From Panacagrimonas sp963975245 (GTDB lineage: Bacteria; Pseudomonadota; Gammaproteobacteria; Nevskiales; Nevskiaceae): a stretch of DNA of 64,000 nt. The position numbers were made by a program, and so were the translations under genes. Below are positions 8,557 to 17,073 of the stretch, piece by piece; within the stretch, counting starts at the first letter, position 1; the number at the start of each line of letters is the position of its first letter. The notes under the pieces are model-generated. The model ran no database searches, had not been told where the DNA came from, and worked only from the letters and a program-made list of their open reading frames with translations. The stretch is taken from the NCBI GenBank assembly GCA_963975245.1, contig CAXBFJ010000008.1, positions 186,001-250,000 of the forward strand, read 5' to 3'.

Positions 8557-8859
8557 CTAGTTGTCTTGCGTCGCGGCGCAGCGCTCGTCGATGCTGATCC
8601 GGGTGAATTCAATGCCGCCCGGCAGGTAGGCAATCGCCAGCAGGCCCAGCGCCTTGTCGTCAGGAGCCACGACCACGCGGCTGATCAGTTTGTTCTCAAG
8701 CGGACTGTCAAAGCGCGCTGCCAGCGCCAGCTGCGCACACTGTACCTGTTCGGCGGATAGGCGCTCGCTGAACTCGACACGGTTCTGATTCAGCGCCAGG
8801 ATCGTGGCCAGCGCCGCGGCCACGACCAGTCCTGCAAAAGTCAGCGCGCGAAGAATCAA
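8557..8859 (-). CDS. Small single-pass membrane protein, translationally coupled to the esterase
   Basis: I do not recognise a family. If translation starts at TTG 8859, which overlaps the upstream esterase TGA as TTGA, the protein has about 100 residues: one N-terminal membrane segment (ALTFAGLVVAAALATILAL) and a soluble part with two Cys (QVQCAQLALA and ISIDERCAA) that could form a disulfide. An ATG at 8913 would also be open but would overlap the esterase by 58 bases. The downstream neighbour is convergent. Probably a membrane-anchored periplasmic protein. Confidence 0.55.
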   Translation of the reverse strand: MILRALTFAGLVVAAALATILALNQNRVEFSERLSAEQVQCAQLALAARFDSPLENKLISRVVVAPDDKALGLLAIAYLPGGIEFTRISIDERCAATQDN

Positions 8860-9533
8860 TCCGCCAGCACCGTGCTGAGCCAGTTGCCGATATCGGCGAT
8901 TTCTTCCATGCACACCTCGTGTGCCATCGGGTAGCTGTGCCAGTCCACCGTGTAGCCCGCCTGCGTCAACTGGTCACGACTCGATTCGCCAAGTTGAATC
9001 GGCAGCACCGCGTCATGACTGCCATGGCACATCAGGATCGGAATATTCTTGTTGGCCTCTGATCCTTCGTTGGCCAGCGAGCCGCTCAGCGGCAGATACG
9101 TCGACAGGGGCATCAGGCCCGCGAGGCGATCCTTATGGCGCAGCGCGGTCTGAAGCGCGATGGCGCCGCCCTGTGAGAATCCGGCAATGACGATCTTATA
9201 GGACGGCACGCCGGCTTCGCGTTCTTCGGCAATGATCTGCTCGATACGCGCCTGCGAGGCACGAATGCCTTCTTCGTCCTGCAGGCCGTTGCGATCCAGG
9301 GACTTGATGTCGTACCAGGCGCGCATGGCCATGCCGCCATTGAGCGTCACCGGCCGCACTTCGGCGTGCGGAAAGATGAATTTCACGGGCACGCCTTCCG
9401 GCAACTTCAGGTGCGGGACGATGGAAACAAAATCATGGCCATCGGCGCCCAGGCCATGCATCCAGATGACAGTCGCCTTGTGCGCTTGATCTGGCTGAAC
9501 GATGACGGCGGTTTCAGTTTCCTGGAGTTTCAT
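8856..9533 (-). CDS. Carboxylesterase/phospholipase, alpha/beta hydrolase (EstB/acyl-protein thioesterase-like)
   Basis: A 225-residue cytoplasmic serine hydrolase of the carboxylesterase II / lysophospholipase group. The opening VIWMHGLGADGHDF gives the oxyanion-hole region, the nucleophile is Ser120 in AGFSQGG, the Asp is in CHGSHDAVLP, and the His is in MAHEVCMEE. Length and motif order match enzymes that hydrolyse short acyl esters. No signal peptide. It is divergent from lptM-lysA and coupled to a small membrane protein gene downstream. Substrate cannot be inferred. Confidence 0.9.
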   Translation of the reverse strand: MKLQETETAVIVQPDQAHKATVIWMHGLGADGHDFVSIVPHLKLPEGVPVKFIFPHAEVRPVTLNGGMAMRAWYDIKSLDRNGLQDEEGIRASQARIEQIIAEEREAGVPSYKIVIAGFSQGGAIALQTALRHKDRLAGLMPLSTYLPLSGSLANEGSEANKNIPILMCHGSHDAVLPIQLGESSRDQLTQAGYTVDWHSYPMAHEVCMEEIADIGNWLSTVLAD

Positions 9534-9609
9534 GGGGCAATAGGGTCTCGGGACGATAGAATGCGCGCCACCCTAATTGATTCCCGCGTCCGCGGGAAAG
9601 ACCCGCACC

Positions 9610-9858
9610 ATGCTGACGCGCGCCGCACCACTGTTTTTTACGATTGCCCTTGGCCTCCTGCTGGCCGGCTGCGGCCAGTCCGGCGGCTTGTATCTGCCTG
9701 ATGCGAATGACAAGGCTGTTGAAGATTCTGCAGCTGCGGACCACGACGCAGCGCCGGCAAGTGCTGTCCAAGACCAAGAAGATGAAGAAGAGAATGATGA
9801 CGAGGCATCCGATGTTGCAGATCAACCGCCGCCCGCTGAAGAGGGTGTCGCACCATGA
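9610..9858 (+). CDS. lptM: LptM-like small lipoprotein (YifL family)
   Basis: An 82-residue lipoprotein with a signal peptide ending LLLAGCGQSGGLYLPD, which matches the LptM/YifL pattern LAGCGQ-x-GPLYLP. The Cys is lipidated and the short following motif in E. coli LptM helps LptD mature. The rest is an acidic Asp/Glu/Ala-rich tail without structure. It sits immediately before lysA with overlapping ATGA, a widespread gammaproteobacterial arrangement. The in-frame ATG at 9577 would add an unlikely N-terminal extension, so 9610 is preferred. Confidence 0.85.
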   Translation: MLTRAAPLFFTIALGLLLAGCGQSGGLYLPDANDKAVEDSAAADHDAAPASAVQDQEDEEENDDEASDVADQPPPAEEGVAP

Positions 9859-11105
9859 GTGATGCTTTTCTGAGCCATCAGGGGCAGTTGTTTGCCGAGC
9901 AGATTCCGGTAGAGGCACTGGCCGAACGCTTTGGCACGCCGCTCTACATTTATTCTCGGGCCACCTTGGAGCGCCACTATCGCGCCTTTGATGAGGCACT
10001 TGCGCAAGTTCCGCATCAGGTTTGCTATGCGGTCAAAGCCAATTCAAACCTTGCCGTATTGGGCGTGCTGGCCAAACTCGGTTGCGGTTTTGACATCGTG
10101 TCCGAGGGCGAATTGCGTCGTGTTCTGGCTGCTGGAGGTGAAGCATCGAAGGTGGTGTTCTCCGGTGTTGGCAAGACTGAACTCGAGATGCGTTACGCAT
10201 TGGAGCAGAAGATCGGTTGCTTCAACGTGGAGTCCGAGTCCGAACTCAAGCGTCTCAACCGCGTTGCGCTGAACATGAAAACCACCGCGCGCATCGCCCT
10301 GCGCGTCAATCCGGACGTGGATGCCAAGACCCATCCCTACATCTCGACCGGCCTGAAGCAGAACAAGTTTGGCGTGGATCTGCTCACCGCTGAGCGCCTG
10401 TATCTTGAGGCGCGCAACATGAAGGGCATCGAGATCAGCGGCATTGCCAGCCATATCGGCTCGCAGCTGCTGGAGGTTTCGCCGTATCTCGATGCACTGG
10501 ATCGTGTGCTCGGTCTGATGGACCGGCTGCAGGAACAGGGCATCAGCTTTGATCACATTGATGTAGGCGGCGGCCTGGGCGTTCGCTACAAGGACGAGCG
10601 GACCACTTCGCCTGCCGACTGGGCCAAGGCTCTGTTGCCGAAGATTGAAGGGCGTGGGCTCAAGCTCATGACCGAGCCGGGCCGGGCCATTGCTGGCAAT
10701 GCCGGCATCCTGGTCACGCGGGTGGAGCTCATCAAGAAGGGCGAAGACCGCCATTTCGCAGTGATTGATGCGGCCATGAACGATCTGCTGCGACCGGCCC
10801 TGTATCAGGCCTGGATGGACATCATTCCGGTCAAGCACAACGAGGCGGTTACCGCGCAGACCTATGACGTCGTGGGCCCGATCTGCGAGACCGGCGACTT
10901 TCTTGGCAAGGATCGCGAACTCGCGATTGCAGAAGGTGACCTGCTGGCCGTACGCACCGCCGGCGCCTACAGCTTCACCATGGCCAGCAACTACAACTCC
11001 CGCGGCCGCGCGGCAGAAGTGATGGTCGATGTGGATCGCGGCGTGCTGGTGCGAGAACGAGAGACGTTTGACGATCTGATTCGCGGCGAAAAGTTGCTCG
11101 ACTAG
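9855..11105 (+). CDS. lysA: Diaminopimelate decarboxylase
   Basis: A 416-residue PLP enzyme (fold type III) that makes L-lysine from meso-diaminopimelate. Seen in order: an FGTPLYIYSR opening, the PLP lysine in CYAVKANSNL, HIGSQL, the glycine-rich DVGGGLGVRY, MTEPGRAIAGNAG, VGPICETGDFLGKDR, and SFTMASNYNSRGRAAE. Length is standard. The ATG overlaps the lptM TGA. No dapF follows; a DUF1643 gene starts one base after the stop. Confidence 0.96.
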   Translation: MSDAFLSHQGQLFAEQIPVEALAERFGTPLYIYSRATLERHYRAFDEALAQVPHQVCYAVKANSNLAVLGVLAKLGCGFDIVSEGELRRVLAAGGEASKVVFSGVGKTELEMRYALEQKIGCFNVESESELKRLNRVALNMKTTARIALRVNPDVDAKTHPYISTGLKQNKFGVDLLTAERLYLEARNMKGIEISGIASHIGSQLLEVSPYLDALDRVLGLMDRLQEQGISFDHIDVGGGLGVRYKDERTTSPADWAKALLPKIEGRGLKLMTEPGRAIAGNAGILVTRVELIKKGEDRHFAVIDAAMNDLLRPALYQAWMDIIPVKHNEAVTAQTYDVVGPICETGDFLGKDRELAIAEGDLLAVRTAGAYSFTMASNYNSRGRAAEVMVDVDRGVLVRERETFDDLIRGEKLLD

Positions 11106-11106
11106 C

Positions 11107-11622
11107 GTGAGCGGCACAAGCAAACGCGTCATCAGCGCTGATCCTTACGCGCAGCGAGATGCTGCTTTCAGTGACTGCCGAAAATATCGCTATGCGCTGT
11201 GGCGTCACTGGGGCGGAAGCCCGCACTACGCCATGTTCGTCGGGCTCAATCCGAGCACCGCAGACGAATTGCACGATGACCCCACCGTCCGGCGCTGCAT
11301 CGGCTATGCCCGCGACTGGGGCTATGGCGGCATGTGGATGACCAATATCTTCGCCTATCGCGCAACCCTGCCATCGGACATGAAGGCCTTTGACCAGCCG
11401 GTGGGGCCGGACAACGACTGGGCACTCAAGCTGCTGGCTCGGAACTCCGGTGTGGTGGTTGCGGCCTGGGGCACACATGGGGTTCATCTCGACCGTGCCA
11501 ATCAGGTGCGCAAGCTCCTGCCAAACCTGCATTACCTGCGCCTGACCCAGGATGGCCATCCGGCGCATCCGCTCTACCTGCCCAAAACCTTGAAGCCGCT
11601 ACCATGGACGGCCCCGCGCTGA
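11107..11622 (+). CDS. DUF1643 domain protein
   Basis: A 171-residue protein starting at GTG, directly after the lysA stop. The core matches DUF1643: FVGLNPSTAD, DDPTVRRCIGYARDWGYGG, NIFAYRAT, then VVAAWGTHG and LTQDGHPAHPLYL near the end. DUF1643 proteins are found scattered in bacteria and phages; the fold is thought to resemble nucleoside-binding or glycosylase-like domains, but I know of no established activity. Cytoplasmic. Likely cotranscribed with lysA. Confidence 0.85.
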   Translation: MSGTSKRVISADPYAQRDAAFSDCRKYRYALWRHWGGSPHYAMFVGLNPSTADELHDDPTVRRCIGYARDWGYGGMWMTNIFAYRATLPSDMKAFDQPVGPDNDWALKLLARNSGVVVAAWGTHGVHLDRANQVRKLLPNLHYLRLTQDGHPAHPLYLPKTLKPLPWTAPR

Positions 11623-11682
11623 GTTCATGCGCGTCGTTCCCGGACGCGGGGCAAGACCTTTGACACCGGAAGCCAAGCAAAA

Positions 11683-14427
11683 ATGTCCACGCCCCCTCTG
11701 ATTCTCATCGACGGCAGCAATTGGCTGTTTCGTGCGTATCACGCATTGCCGCCGCTGACCGCGCCAGACGGCACCCCCAGCGGCGCGGTGTTTGGCATGA
11801 ACAATATGATCAAGCGCCTGATCAAGGACTATCAGCCAGAGCGTCTGGCCGTGGTGTTTGATCCACCCGGAAAGACGTTTCGCGAAGACATCTATCCCGA
11901 GTACAAAGCCAATCGCGGCGAGACACCCGAAGACTTGCGCCCGCAGTTCCCGCTGGTTGTCGAACTTTGCGAGGCAATGGGGCTCAAGGTTCTGCAGGTG
12001 CCGGAAGTGGAGGCCGATGACGTGATCGGCACGCTGGCAACGCGGGCGGCCAAGGATCAGCAGCCGGTGCTGATTGTGACCGGTGACAAGGACATGGCGC
12101 AGTTGGTCACCGAGCAGGTTCATCTGCTGGATACCATGAAAAATCGGCGTATGGACCCCGCCGGCGTGCAGGAAAAGTTTGGTGTCACGCCGGAACAGAT
12201 CATCGACTATCTGGCCCTGATGGGAGACGCCTCGGACAATATTCCCGGTGTACCCGGCGTAGGCCCCAAGACAGCCGCCAAACTGATTGCCGAGCACGGC
12301 TCGCTCGACGGCGTGATCGCCGCCGCTGACGGCATCAAGGGCAAGATGGGCGAAAAGATTCGTGCCAGCATCGAGTTCCTGCCCATGTCCAAGGACCTGG
12401 CCACGATCCGGACCGCACTCGATCTTGAACTGACGCAGGAAGATCTCACCCCTCGCGGCGCGGATGAGGACAAACTCGACGCCTTTCACAAGCGCATGGG
12501 CATGACCCGCGGCGCAGCGGCTGCGGTGGAAAAGGCAAAGGCCGTCGAGACACCCAGCGCCCCGGCCATGCCGGAACCCGCTGGCGATTCCGCGCCGACG
12601 CAGGTTGAGCTGGTGACCGATGAAGACGCGCTGGAGAAACTCGCCACGGCACTGGAGAACGCGGCGCTGATCTGCGTGGACACCGAAACCGATTCGCTGG
12701 ATTCCAACCAGGCCAATCTGGTCGGCTTGGCCTTTTCCGTGAAGGCGGGGCAGGGCTGGTATCTGCCTGTGGGGCACGACTACCTCGGTGCGCCGGACCA
12801 GCTTTCTATGGAGGTGGTCCGCAAGAGGTTGGCCCCGATTTTGAAGGACGAGACCAAGCCCAAGGTGGGTCAGCACATCAAGTACGACCTCAACGTGCTT
12901 GAGCGTCATGGCCTGGGCGTGCGCGGCGTGGCTTACGACACCATGCTCGAAAGCTACGTGATTGATGCCGTCGCCAATCGTCACGACATGGACACGCTTG
13001 CACAGAAGTATCTGGGCCACAGCACCATCAAGTTTTCCGATGTAGCCGGTAGCGGCAAGAAACAGATCACCTTCAATCAGGTGGCTCTGGACAAGGCAGC
13101 GCCGTATTCGGCAGAAGACGCCGACATCACGCTGCGCCTGCATGAGGCGCTGTTCCCGCGTCTTGAAGAAGTGCCCGAGCTGGCCAAGGTATTTTCGGAA
13201 ATTGAAATGCCGCTGGTGCCGGTGCTGGCGCGCATGGAACAGACCGGCGTGCACGTTGATGTGCCGCTGCTGCGCCGCATCTCGGGCGAACTTGCGACGC
13301 GCATGGATGAACTGCAGGCCGAGGCACACAAGGTGGCGGGCACCGAGTTCAATCTGGGTTCTCCCAAACAGTTGGGAGAAATCCTGTTCAAGAAGCTTGA
13401 GCTGCGCGTGGTCAGCAAGACCAAGAAGGGTGAGCCTTCAACCGCAGAAAACGTGCTTGAAGAATTGGCAGATGAACACCCGCTGCCGCGATTGATTCTG
13501 GATTGGCGCGGCATGCAGAAATTGCGCTCGACCTATGCCGAGCAATTGCCCAATGCGGTAAATCCCAAGACGCGTCGCATTCACACCAGCTATCACCAGG
13601 CGGTGGCGGCGACGGGACGGCTTTCGTCGCAGGAACCTAATCTGCAGAACATCCCGATCCGCACTGCGGAAGGTCGGCGCATTCGTCAGGCGTTCATTCC
13701 TGAAAAGGGCAACTCACTGCTGGCCATCGACTACTCGCAGATTGAATTGCGCCTGATGGCACATTTCTCTGGAGACGAGCGACTGGTAGAGGCCTTCAAC
13801 AAGGGCCTGGACGTGCATCAGGCCACCGCCGCCGAGGTCTTTGATACGCCACTGGATCAAGTGGCCAATGAGCAGCGCCGTGCGGCCAAGGCCATCAACT
13901 TTGGCCTGATCTACGGCATGTCCGCATTTGGTCTTGCGCGGCAGCTCGGAATTTCGCGCAGCGATGCGGCGGATTACATCGAGCGCTTCTTCGGCCGCTA
14001 TCCCGGCGTCAAGAATTTCATGGACGGCACACGCGATGCCGCGCGGACGCGTGGCTATGTGGAGACGCTTTACGGGCGACGTTTGTATCTGCCCAATATC
14101 AATTCGAAGAACGCGCCGCTGCGCCAGTACGCAGAACGTACCGCGATTAATGCGCCCCTGCAGGGCACCGCGGCGGATCTGATCAAGTTCGCGATGATCG
14201 AGCTGCAAAGCTGGCTGGACCAGAACGCGCCTGAGATCCTGATGATCATGCAGGTGCATGACGAACTCGTGTTTGAAGGGCCAAGCCGGCAGTTGGAAGA
14301 ACTTGCGTCCCAGTTGGCGGGTCAGATGTGCGGCATCCGCAAGCTGAAGGTTCCCTTGGTAGCGGATTACGGTCTGGGAGATAACTGGGATACCACCCAC
14401 GCCGAAACGCGTCACGCCAGCAGTTGA
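11683..14427 (+). CDS. polA: DNA polymerase I
   Basis: A 914-residue three-domain enzyme. Residues ~1-290 are the 5'-3' exonuclease (LILIDGSNWLFRAYH, VEADDVIGTLA, GDKDMAQLV, GDASDNIPGVPGVGPKTAA). Residues ~310-500 are the 3'-5' proofreading domain with its acidic residues intact (CVDTETDSL, KYDLNVLERHG, YSAEDADIT). The rest is the polymerase: motif A LAIDYSQIELRL near 682, motif B RRAAKAINFGLIYGMSAFG near 730-748, and motif C MQVHDELVFE near 856. The full-length, exo-proficient form repairs gaps and removes Okazaki primers. It is followed by a small-RNA-like locus, as in enterics (spf) and pseudomonads (ersA). Confidence 0.98.
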   Translation: MSTPPLILIDGSNWLFRAYHALPPLTAPDGTPSGAVFGMNNMIKRLIKDYQPERLAVVFDPPGKTFREDIYPEYKANRGETPEDLRPQFPLVVELCEAMGLKVLQVPEVEADDVIGTLATRAAKDQQPVLIVTGDKDMAQLVTEQVHLLDTMKNRRMDPAGVQEKFGVTPEQIIDYLALMGDASDNIPGVPGVGPKTAAKLIAEHGSLDGVIAAADGIKGKMGEKIRASIEFLPMSKDLATIRTALDLELTQEDLTPRGADEDKLDAFHKRMGMTRGAAAAVEKAKAVETPSAPAMPEPAGDSAPTQVELVTDEDALEKLATALENAALICVDTETDSLDSNQANLVGLAFSVKAGQGWYLPVGHDYLGAPDQLSMEVVRKRLAPILKDETKPKVGQHIKYDLNVLERHGLGVRGVAYDTMLESYVIDAVANRHDMDTLAQKYLGHSTIKFSDVAGSGKKQITFNQVALDKAAPYSAEDADITLRLHEALFPRLEEVPELAKVFSEIEMPLVPVLARMEQTGVHVDVPLLRRISGELATRMDELQAEAHKVAGTEFNLGSPKQLGEILFKKLELRVVSKTKKGEPSTAENVLEELADEHPLPRLILDWRGMQKLRSTYAEQLPNAVNPKTRRIHTSYHQAVAATGRLSSQEPNLQNIPIRTAEGRRIRQAFIPEKGNSLLAIDYSQIELRLMAHFSGDERLVEAFNKGLDVHQATAAEVFDTPLDQVANEQRRAAKAINFGLIYGMSAFGLARQLGISRSDAADYIERFFGRYPGVKNFMDGTRDAARTRGYVETLYGRRLYLPNINSKNAPLRQYAERTAINAPLQGTAADLIKFAMIELQSWLDQNAPEILMIMQVHDELVFEGPSRQLEELASQLAGQMCGIRKLKVPLVADYGLGDNWDTTHAETRHASS

Positions 14428-14583
14428 GGTGGATTTAAGGGGTTTGGAAGGGTTTTGACGAGGCTGTTCGGGCTGCGTTCAGGCTGGAAAAATCGGCCCG
14501 AAAGAAGATAAAAAAATAATCTGAAACAAGTCATGGGCTTGGCAGGATTTCAGGAAAATTATCCAAATTTTCGAAATCTTCGT

Positions 14584-14610
14584 GAACTTTCACCCGGATC
14601 GCTTCTCTAA
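14584..14610 (+). promoter_or_regulatory. Sigma-E (RpoE/AlgU)-type promoter
   Basis: GAACTT at 14584-14589, a 16-base spacer, and TCTAA at 14606-14610 match the extracytoplasmic stress sigma factor consensus (GAACTT, N16-17, TCTGA/TCTAA). It lies in the polA-engB interval and points toward the terminator at 14693. Transcription would start near 14616-14619. Confidence 0.6.
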
Positions 14611-14616
14611 TCCTGT

Positions 14617-14727
14617 GAGTGACGGACTTCCCTTCCTCACTCCCCGCTTTCACTCCCTGGGCGGGTCCGGTATCCCCAAACCGGAGCAAGCTGGCCCGGC
14701 GAATTTCCCCGATTCGCCGGGCCTTTT
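14617..14727 (+). ncRNA. Candidate sigma-E-dependent small RNA after polA (Spot 42/ErsA-locus type)
   Basis: Between the sigma-E-like promoter and a strong terminator lies a ~110-nt transcript with no convincing coding frame. It begins with a C/U-rich stretch (CTTCCCTTCCTCACTCCCC), followed by small hairpins including TCCGGT/ACCGGA with a loop ATCCCCAA near 14667-14686, and ends in the terminator stem and U run. C-rich unpaired stretches suit pairing with G-rich Shine-Dalgarno regions. In E. coli Spot 42 and in Pseudomonas ErsA (also driven by an AlgU-type promoter) occupy the same polA-engB position. I infer positional equivalence; sequence homology was not tested. The 150 bases between polA and the promoter show nothing else. 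Confidence 0.55.
14693..14727 (+). terminator. Rho-independent terminator
   Basis: A perfect 12-bp stem GGCCCGGCGAAT (14693-14704) pairs with ATTCGCCGGGCC (14712-14723) around a 7-base loop and is followed by TTTT. It ends the candidate small RNA and any polA readthrough. Confidence 0.88.
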
Positions 14728-14780
14728 CTATGGCGCAGCCATTTATTGATTCATCTCTTGCGGGTGCCGCTGCGGTGGCG

Positions 14781-15524
14781 TCAGCCCGGATGCAGCGCGT
14801 CCAGTTCGGGGTAAAAGCGAAACATGCATTCCTTGAGCGGGCGTCGTTGCGCTGAGTGCCAGTAGCGCTGGATGTTGTCCAGACTCAGAACGGATCGGGA
14901 CAACTCCAATAGATGCGGGATCTGCCCGGTTGTCGCAGTCATGGCGCGCGGGAAGGCAAACTTCAGGCCTTCGATGGTGAACATCAGTGACAGATCGGCG
15001 TAGCTCAGCTGCTTGCCCAGCAGATAGGGCCCGCCGCTGAGACGGATCACCTGTTCGAAGTAGGCCAGGTATTTGGGTTGCCGGACCTTCAGGTAATGAG
15101 CCGTGCGCCGAAGCGCTTCTGTGGTCTGATCTTCGTAATACAGTTCCGGCGCGACCGGGTGGTGGGTGTCATGAACCTCGTTGGCCCAGTCCATGATCGA
15201 CAGCTGTAGTTGATTGACCCAGCGCTGGCTTGGCGCATCGTCCGGCGACAGGCCATGGCGCTGACCCAGAAAGGCAAGAATATTGGCTGTCTGCCCGATG
15301 ATCTCGTCGCCCAACTTCAGGAAGGGCGGCGCCAGCGGCGGACGCGGCAAGGTCTGATCGCCCAGGCTCAGCATCGGCGAGGCCAGCTCTGACCACTGCC
15401 TGATCACTTCCCTGAAAGGGACGCCTGCCGCCACAAATGCCAGACGCACGAACTCGCCGCGACCCGGTATTTCCGGCCAGTAATAGAACTGATATTCAGC
15501 TTCTGTGGGTGATGGTCCGGGCAT
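14781..15524 (-). CDS. Glutathione S-transferase family protein
   Basis: A 247-residue protein with an N-terminal thioredoxin-like GST domain (YQFYYWPEIPGRGEFVRLA, PPFLKLGDEIIGQTANILAFL) and a C-terminal all-helical GST domain (KYLAYFEQVI, LGKQLSYADLSLMFTIEGL). The YWPEIPGRGE start resembles sigma/alpha-type GSTs, where the Tyr activates glutathione. The ATG at 15524 is preceded by AGGAG; the longer open frame upstream is antisense of engB. Gene order engB-GST suggests cotranscription (16 bases apart). Substrate unknown; detoxification is a guess. Confidence 0.82.
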   Translation of the reverse strand: MPGPSPTEAEYQFYYWPEIPGRGEFVRLAFVAAGVPFREVIRQWSELASPMLSLGDQTLPRPPLAPPFLKLGDEIIGQTANILAFLGQRHGLSPDDAPSQRWVNQLQLSIMDWANEVHDTHHPVAPELYYEDQTTEALRRTAHYLKVRQPKYLAYFEQVIRLSGGPYLLGKQLSYADLSLMFTIEGLKFAFPRAMTATTGQIPHLLELSRSVLSLDNIQRYWHSAQRRPLKECMFRFYPELDALHPG

Positions 15525-15540
15525 AAGAGGCTCCTGATCC

Positions 15541-16176
15541 TCAGGCAACAGGTTCAAACATTTTCCAGATGATGTCGCGGCCTTGCTCCACCCCCTGGCC
15601 TGAGGTGGACGACCAGAGCTGGACCGTTGCATCAGTCTGCAGGCCCTTGAGGTCCTTCTGGACCTTGAGCAGCGTGTTCTTTGCGGCACCAAAGCCCAGT
15701 TTGTCCGCCTTGGTCAGCAGGATGTGACAACGCCGCTGGCCCTGCCGGACCCAGGCCAGCATTTGCAGGTCGTAGTCGGTGAGGGGGTGTCGGCAGTCCA
15801 TGATCAGCACAATGCCCATCAGTGGCTGCCGCTTTTCGACAAACTCGCCGACCATGGCGGCCCAGTCCTGTCGCAGCGAAGCCGAAACCTTTGCATAGCC
15901 ATAACCGGGCAGATCCACCAGCCGCGCGTTCTCGGGGATATCAAACAAATTGATCAGCTGGGTTCGGCCCGGCGTCTTGCTGACGCGCGCCAGCCCTTTG
16001 CGGCCGCATAGCGCGTTGAGCGCGCTGGATTTTCCTGAGTTGGAGCGCCCCGCAAACGCCAGTTCGCTGCGCCCATCTGACGGGCATTGCGAAAGTTTTG
16101 AGCAGGACATCAGGAAGTTGGCCTGCACAAACGGGTTGCGCTTGGGAGGTTCAGGTCGGGTGGAAGGTTCGCTCAT
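15541..16176 (-). CDS. yihA: Ribosome biogenesis GTPase YihA/YsxC (EngB)
   Basis: A 211-residue small GTPase needed for 50S ribosome assembly. G motifs in order: G1 GRSNSGKSS, the SKTPGRTQLIN switch region, G3 DLPGYGYAK, G4 LLTKADKLG and a G5-like SSTSGQGV. The ATG at 16176 begins MSEPSTRPE; upstream open frame has no family match. It is divergent from cytochrome c4, an arrangement shared with Pseudomonas. Confidence 0.95.
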   Translation of the reverse strand: MSEPSTRPEPPKRNPFVQANFLMSCSKLSQCPSDGRSELAFAGRSNSGKSSALNALCGRKGLARVSKTPGRTQLINLFDIPENARLVDLPGYGYAKVSASLRQDWAAMVGEFVEKRQPLMGIVLIMDCRHPLTDYDLQMLAWVRQGQRRCHILLTKADKLGFGAAKNTLLKVQKDLKGLQTDATVQLWSSTSGQGVEQGRDIIWKMFEPVA

Positions 16177-16230
16177 GATGCAATTGAAACCAAAGTCGCA
16201 ACCCAATTTCAGGGCAGAGGCACTGCATCG

Positions 16231-16260
16231 CTGACGTCGCCGCGTTTGGCAGTGTAAAAT
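16231..16260 (+). promoter_or_regulatory. Possible sigma-70 promoter for cytochrome c4
   Basis: CTGACG (16231-16236) and TAAAAT (16255-16260) are separated by 18 bases, upstream of the cytochrome gene at 16344 and between divergent starts. The -10 is good and the -35 is moderate. Confidence 0.35.
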
Positions 16261-16343
16261 TCGCGTCACCATAAACGTTTGCCTGTGGTCCGTGCCAGTG
16301 GAACGGACCTCATAACGACCTGCTTGAAGGGAGTAAGCCTTAA

Positions 16344-17030
16344 ATGTCGACTTTTGCCCGTGGCCTGTTTGTTGCCTGCGCGCTCGGATTGTTTGGATCC
16401 ACCCACGCTGTCGCCAGCGACAAAGCGGAGCCTGTTGCCCCATTCCTGAAGGGTGATGTCGAGGCTGGCGGCACCAAAGCCGCCACCTGCGCCGCCTGTC
16501 ACGGCCCCGGTGGCAACAGTGCCAACCCGATCTGGCCAAGCCTTGCCGGTCAGGGTGCGCCGTATATTTACGCCCAGCTCAAAGCCTTCAAGAAGGGCAT
16601 GGGTGGCGGTCAGAGCGAGCAGGACAAGGCTGAAATGCGCATGGACCCGGTGATGAGTGCCCAGGCCATGTCTTTGTCAGATCAGGACATGCAGGATCTG
16701 GCTGTGTTTTTTGCTGCGCAAAGCCCCAAGCCTGGCGTAGCGAGCGAAGACTCGGTTGCCATCGCACAGCCGCTGTACCGGGCAGGTGATGCAGAGCGCG
16801 GCGTTCCGGCTTGTGCAAGCTGCCATGGCCCCACCGGCGCTGGTAACCCCGCAGCTGGCTATCCGCGGATCGGCGCCCAGCAGGCGGACTACACAGCCAA
16901 GCAGCTCAAGGCTTATCGCAGTGGGGAACGCAAGGCCGGTGCCCATGGTCTGATCATGGCGGAGGTTGCGGCCAAGCTCAGCGATGAAGAAATTGCAGCG
17001 CTTGCGTCCTACCTGAACGGCCTGCAGTAA
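16344..17030 (+). CDS. Dihaem cytochrome c4
   Basis: A 228-residue periplasmic electron carrier with a signal peptide (MSTFARGLFVACALGLFGSTHAVAS) and two class I cytochrome c domains. Each has a haem-binding CxxCH: CAACHG near residue 51 and CASCHG near residue 155. Met ligands probably lie in downstream segments such as RMDPVMSAQAMSL and GLIMAEVAAKL. Cytochrome c4 passes electrons to terminal oxidases. Located between engB and dsbA as in pseudomonads, which fits joint membrane/redox maintenance. Confidence 0.95.
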   Translation: MSTFARGLFVACALGLFGSTHAVASDKAEPVAPFLKGDVEAGGTKAATCAACHGPGGNSANPIWPSLAGQGAPYIYAQLKAFKKGMGGGQSEQDKAEMRMDPVMSAQAMSLSDQDMQDLAVFFAAQSPKPGVASEDSVAIAQPLYRAGDAERGVPACASCHGPTGAGNPAAGYPRIGAQQADYTAKQLKAYRSGERKAGAHGLIMAEVAAKLSDEEIAALASYLNGLQ

Positions 17031-17073
17031 TCCTGCTGAAAGGCCAGACAGTATCTAGACAAGGATTGTTGCC

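Noticed and set aside
10044..11132. 362-codon minus-strand frame within lysA
   Set aside because: Antisense to a full diaminopimelate decarboxylase; typical His/Gln-rich shadow.
11599..13329. 576-codon minus-strand open frame inside polA
   Set aside because: It is antisense to a complete DNA polymerase I with all motifs; its product is His/Arg/Leu-rich in the way shadow frames of GC-rich genes are.
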